Positions 29,991 to 30,293 of a DNA stretch of 30,293 nt are shown one piece after another. The translations under genes were made by a program, and so were the position numbers. Below the pieces are notes generated by a model that saw only the letters and a list, made by a program, of their open reading frames with translations, was not told the origin of the DNA and did not search any database. The DNA is from an uncultured Clostridia bacterium (GTDB taxonomy: Bacteria; Bacillota; Clostridia; Oscillospirales; Acutalibacteraceae), in NCBI GenBank assembly GCA_937895645.1, contig CALBKQ010000140.1:1-30293 (forward strand), written 5' to 3'. How positions within the stretch are numbered: position 1 is the first letter of the stretch; each line of letters opens with the position of its first letter.

Positions 29991-30293
29991 TCAGAACTCC
30001 AATTTTTTATTGATGTATTCGACAAGCTCGTCGATTGGCATTCTTACCTGTTCCATAGTGTCACGGTCACGAACTGTTACGCAGTTATCTGCTTCAGTAG
30101 TTTCGTCACCAACTGTCTGGAAGTCAACTGTAATGCAGAATGGTGTACCAATTTCGTCTTGTCTGCGGTAACGTTTACCGATTGAACCTGCATCGTCATA
30201 TTCTACATTGAAATATTTTGAAAGCATTTCGTAGATTTCGTCTGCTTTGTCACCCAATTTCTTCGAAAGAGGAAGAACTGCAGCCTTAACAGG
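29991..30293 (-). CDS. glyQS: Glycyl-tRNA synthetase, C-terminal part
   Basis: The window ends inside this gene; the last 100 residues, starting PVKAAVLPLSKKLGDKADEI at 30293, are present. They form the class II anticodon-binding domain: YDDAGSIGKRYRRQDEIGTPFCITVDF and TVRDRDTMEQVRMPIDELVEYI are diagnostic of the single-chain (alpha2) glycyl-tRNA synthetase found in Firmicutes and archaea, not of the two-subunit enzyme. The enzyme charges tRNA-Gly. The stop TGA at 29993-29991 is followed after one base by the lipid kinase ATG. Confidence 0.95.
   Translation of the reverse strand, partial: PVKAAVLPLSKKLGDKADEIYEMLSKYFNVEYDDAGSIGKRYRRQDEIGTPFCITVDFQTVGDETTEADNCVTVRDRDTMEQVRMPIDELVEYINKKLEF

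Overview
The window reads as the chromosome of a low-GC, spore-forming Firmicute of class Clostridia, probably a gut Oscillospirales/Ruminococcaceae-type bacterium. Reasons: AT-rich sequence, AGGAG and GGTGAT ribosome binding sites, dipicolinate synthase genes (dpaA/dpaB), a PdaB-like sporulation deacetylase, KtrAB potassium uptake, a single-chain glycyl-tRNA synthetase, a rubredoxin, and a style of short intergenic repeats common in gut Clostridia. The taxon is inferred; no rRNA is present. I see no prophage, insertion sequence, tRNA or CRISPR array. Almost everything is chromosomal core and carbohydrate genes, so the unusual material lies mainly between genes.

Layout. 1-3652 (+): end of prfA, the threonylcarbamoyl-AMP synthase gene ywlC, coaE and an M18 aminopeptidase, closed by a 158-bp element with 35-bp inverted repeats. 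3805-5234 (-): dpaB and dpaA, which make the spore-core compound dipicolinate. 5235-5560: divergent region holding an array of short hairpins joined by a 7-nt spacer that switches to its own reverse complement halfway along. A sigma-K-like promoter would place the array in the dpaAB leader. 5561-7601 (+): murC and ung. 7602-8340: repeat-rich gap, then a divergent pair of a 66-aa unknown gene and a small HTH regulator with two matching operators. 8411-9550 (-): alanine racemase. 9699-14564: two potassium uptake systems tail to tail (ktrBA +, trkAH -) sharing a bidirectional terminator.

14700-15883 (+): a membrane-anchored endonuclease/exonuclease/phosphatase-fold protein and a rubredoxin. 16091-19126 (+): a GH13 alpha-glucosidase and an MFS transporter behind a near-perfect 22-bp palindrome, likely an oligosaccharide-use operon. 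19201-20428 (-): a pyrophosphatase-like/NUDIX fusion and a small membrane exporter-like protein. 20631-26843 (+): an LCP cell-wall ligase, a GH51 arabinofuranosidase, a zinc-ribbon membrane protein, a PdaB-like deacetylase, a divergent phosphoribosyltransferase and a lipoprotein alpha/beta hydrolase. 26881-30293 (-): glycyl-tRNA synthetase (partial), a lipid kinase, a GPH-type sugar transporter and a small membrane protein with an HEXXH motif.

Common themes are cell wall and envelope (murC, alr, LCP, PdaB, lipid kinase), sporulation (dpaA/B, PdaB), potassium homeostasis and plant-glycan use (GH13, GH51, two sugar-type transporters). The strongest candidate for something undescribed is the hairpin array at 5256-5449. 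The stop-codon-bearing inverted-repeat element at 3650-3807 and the paired operators at 8014-8085 come next.
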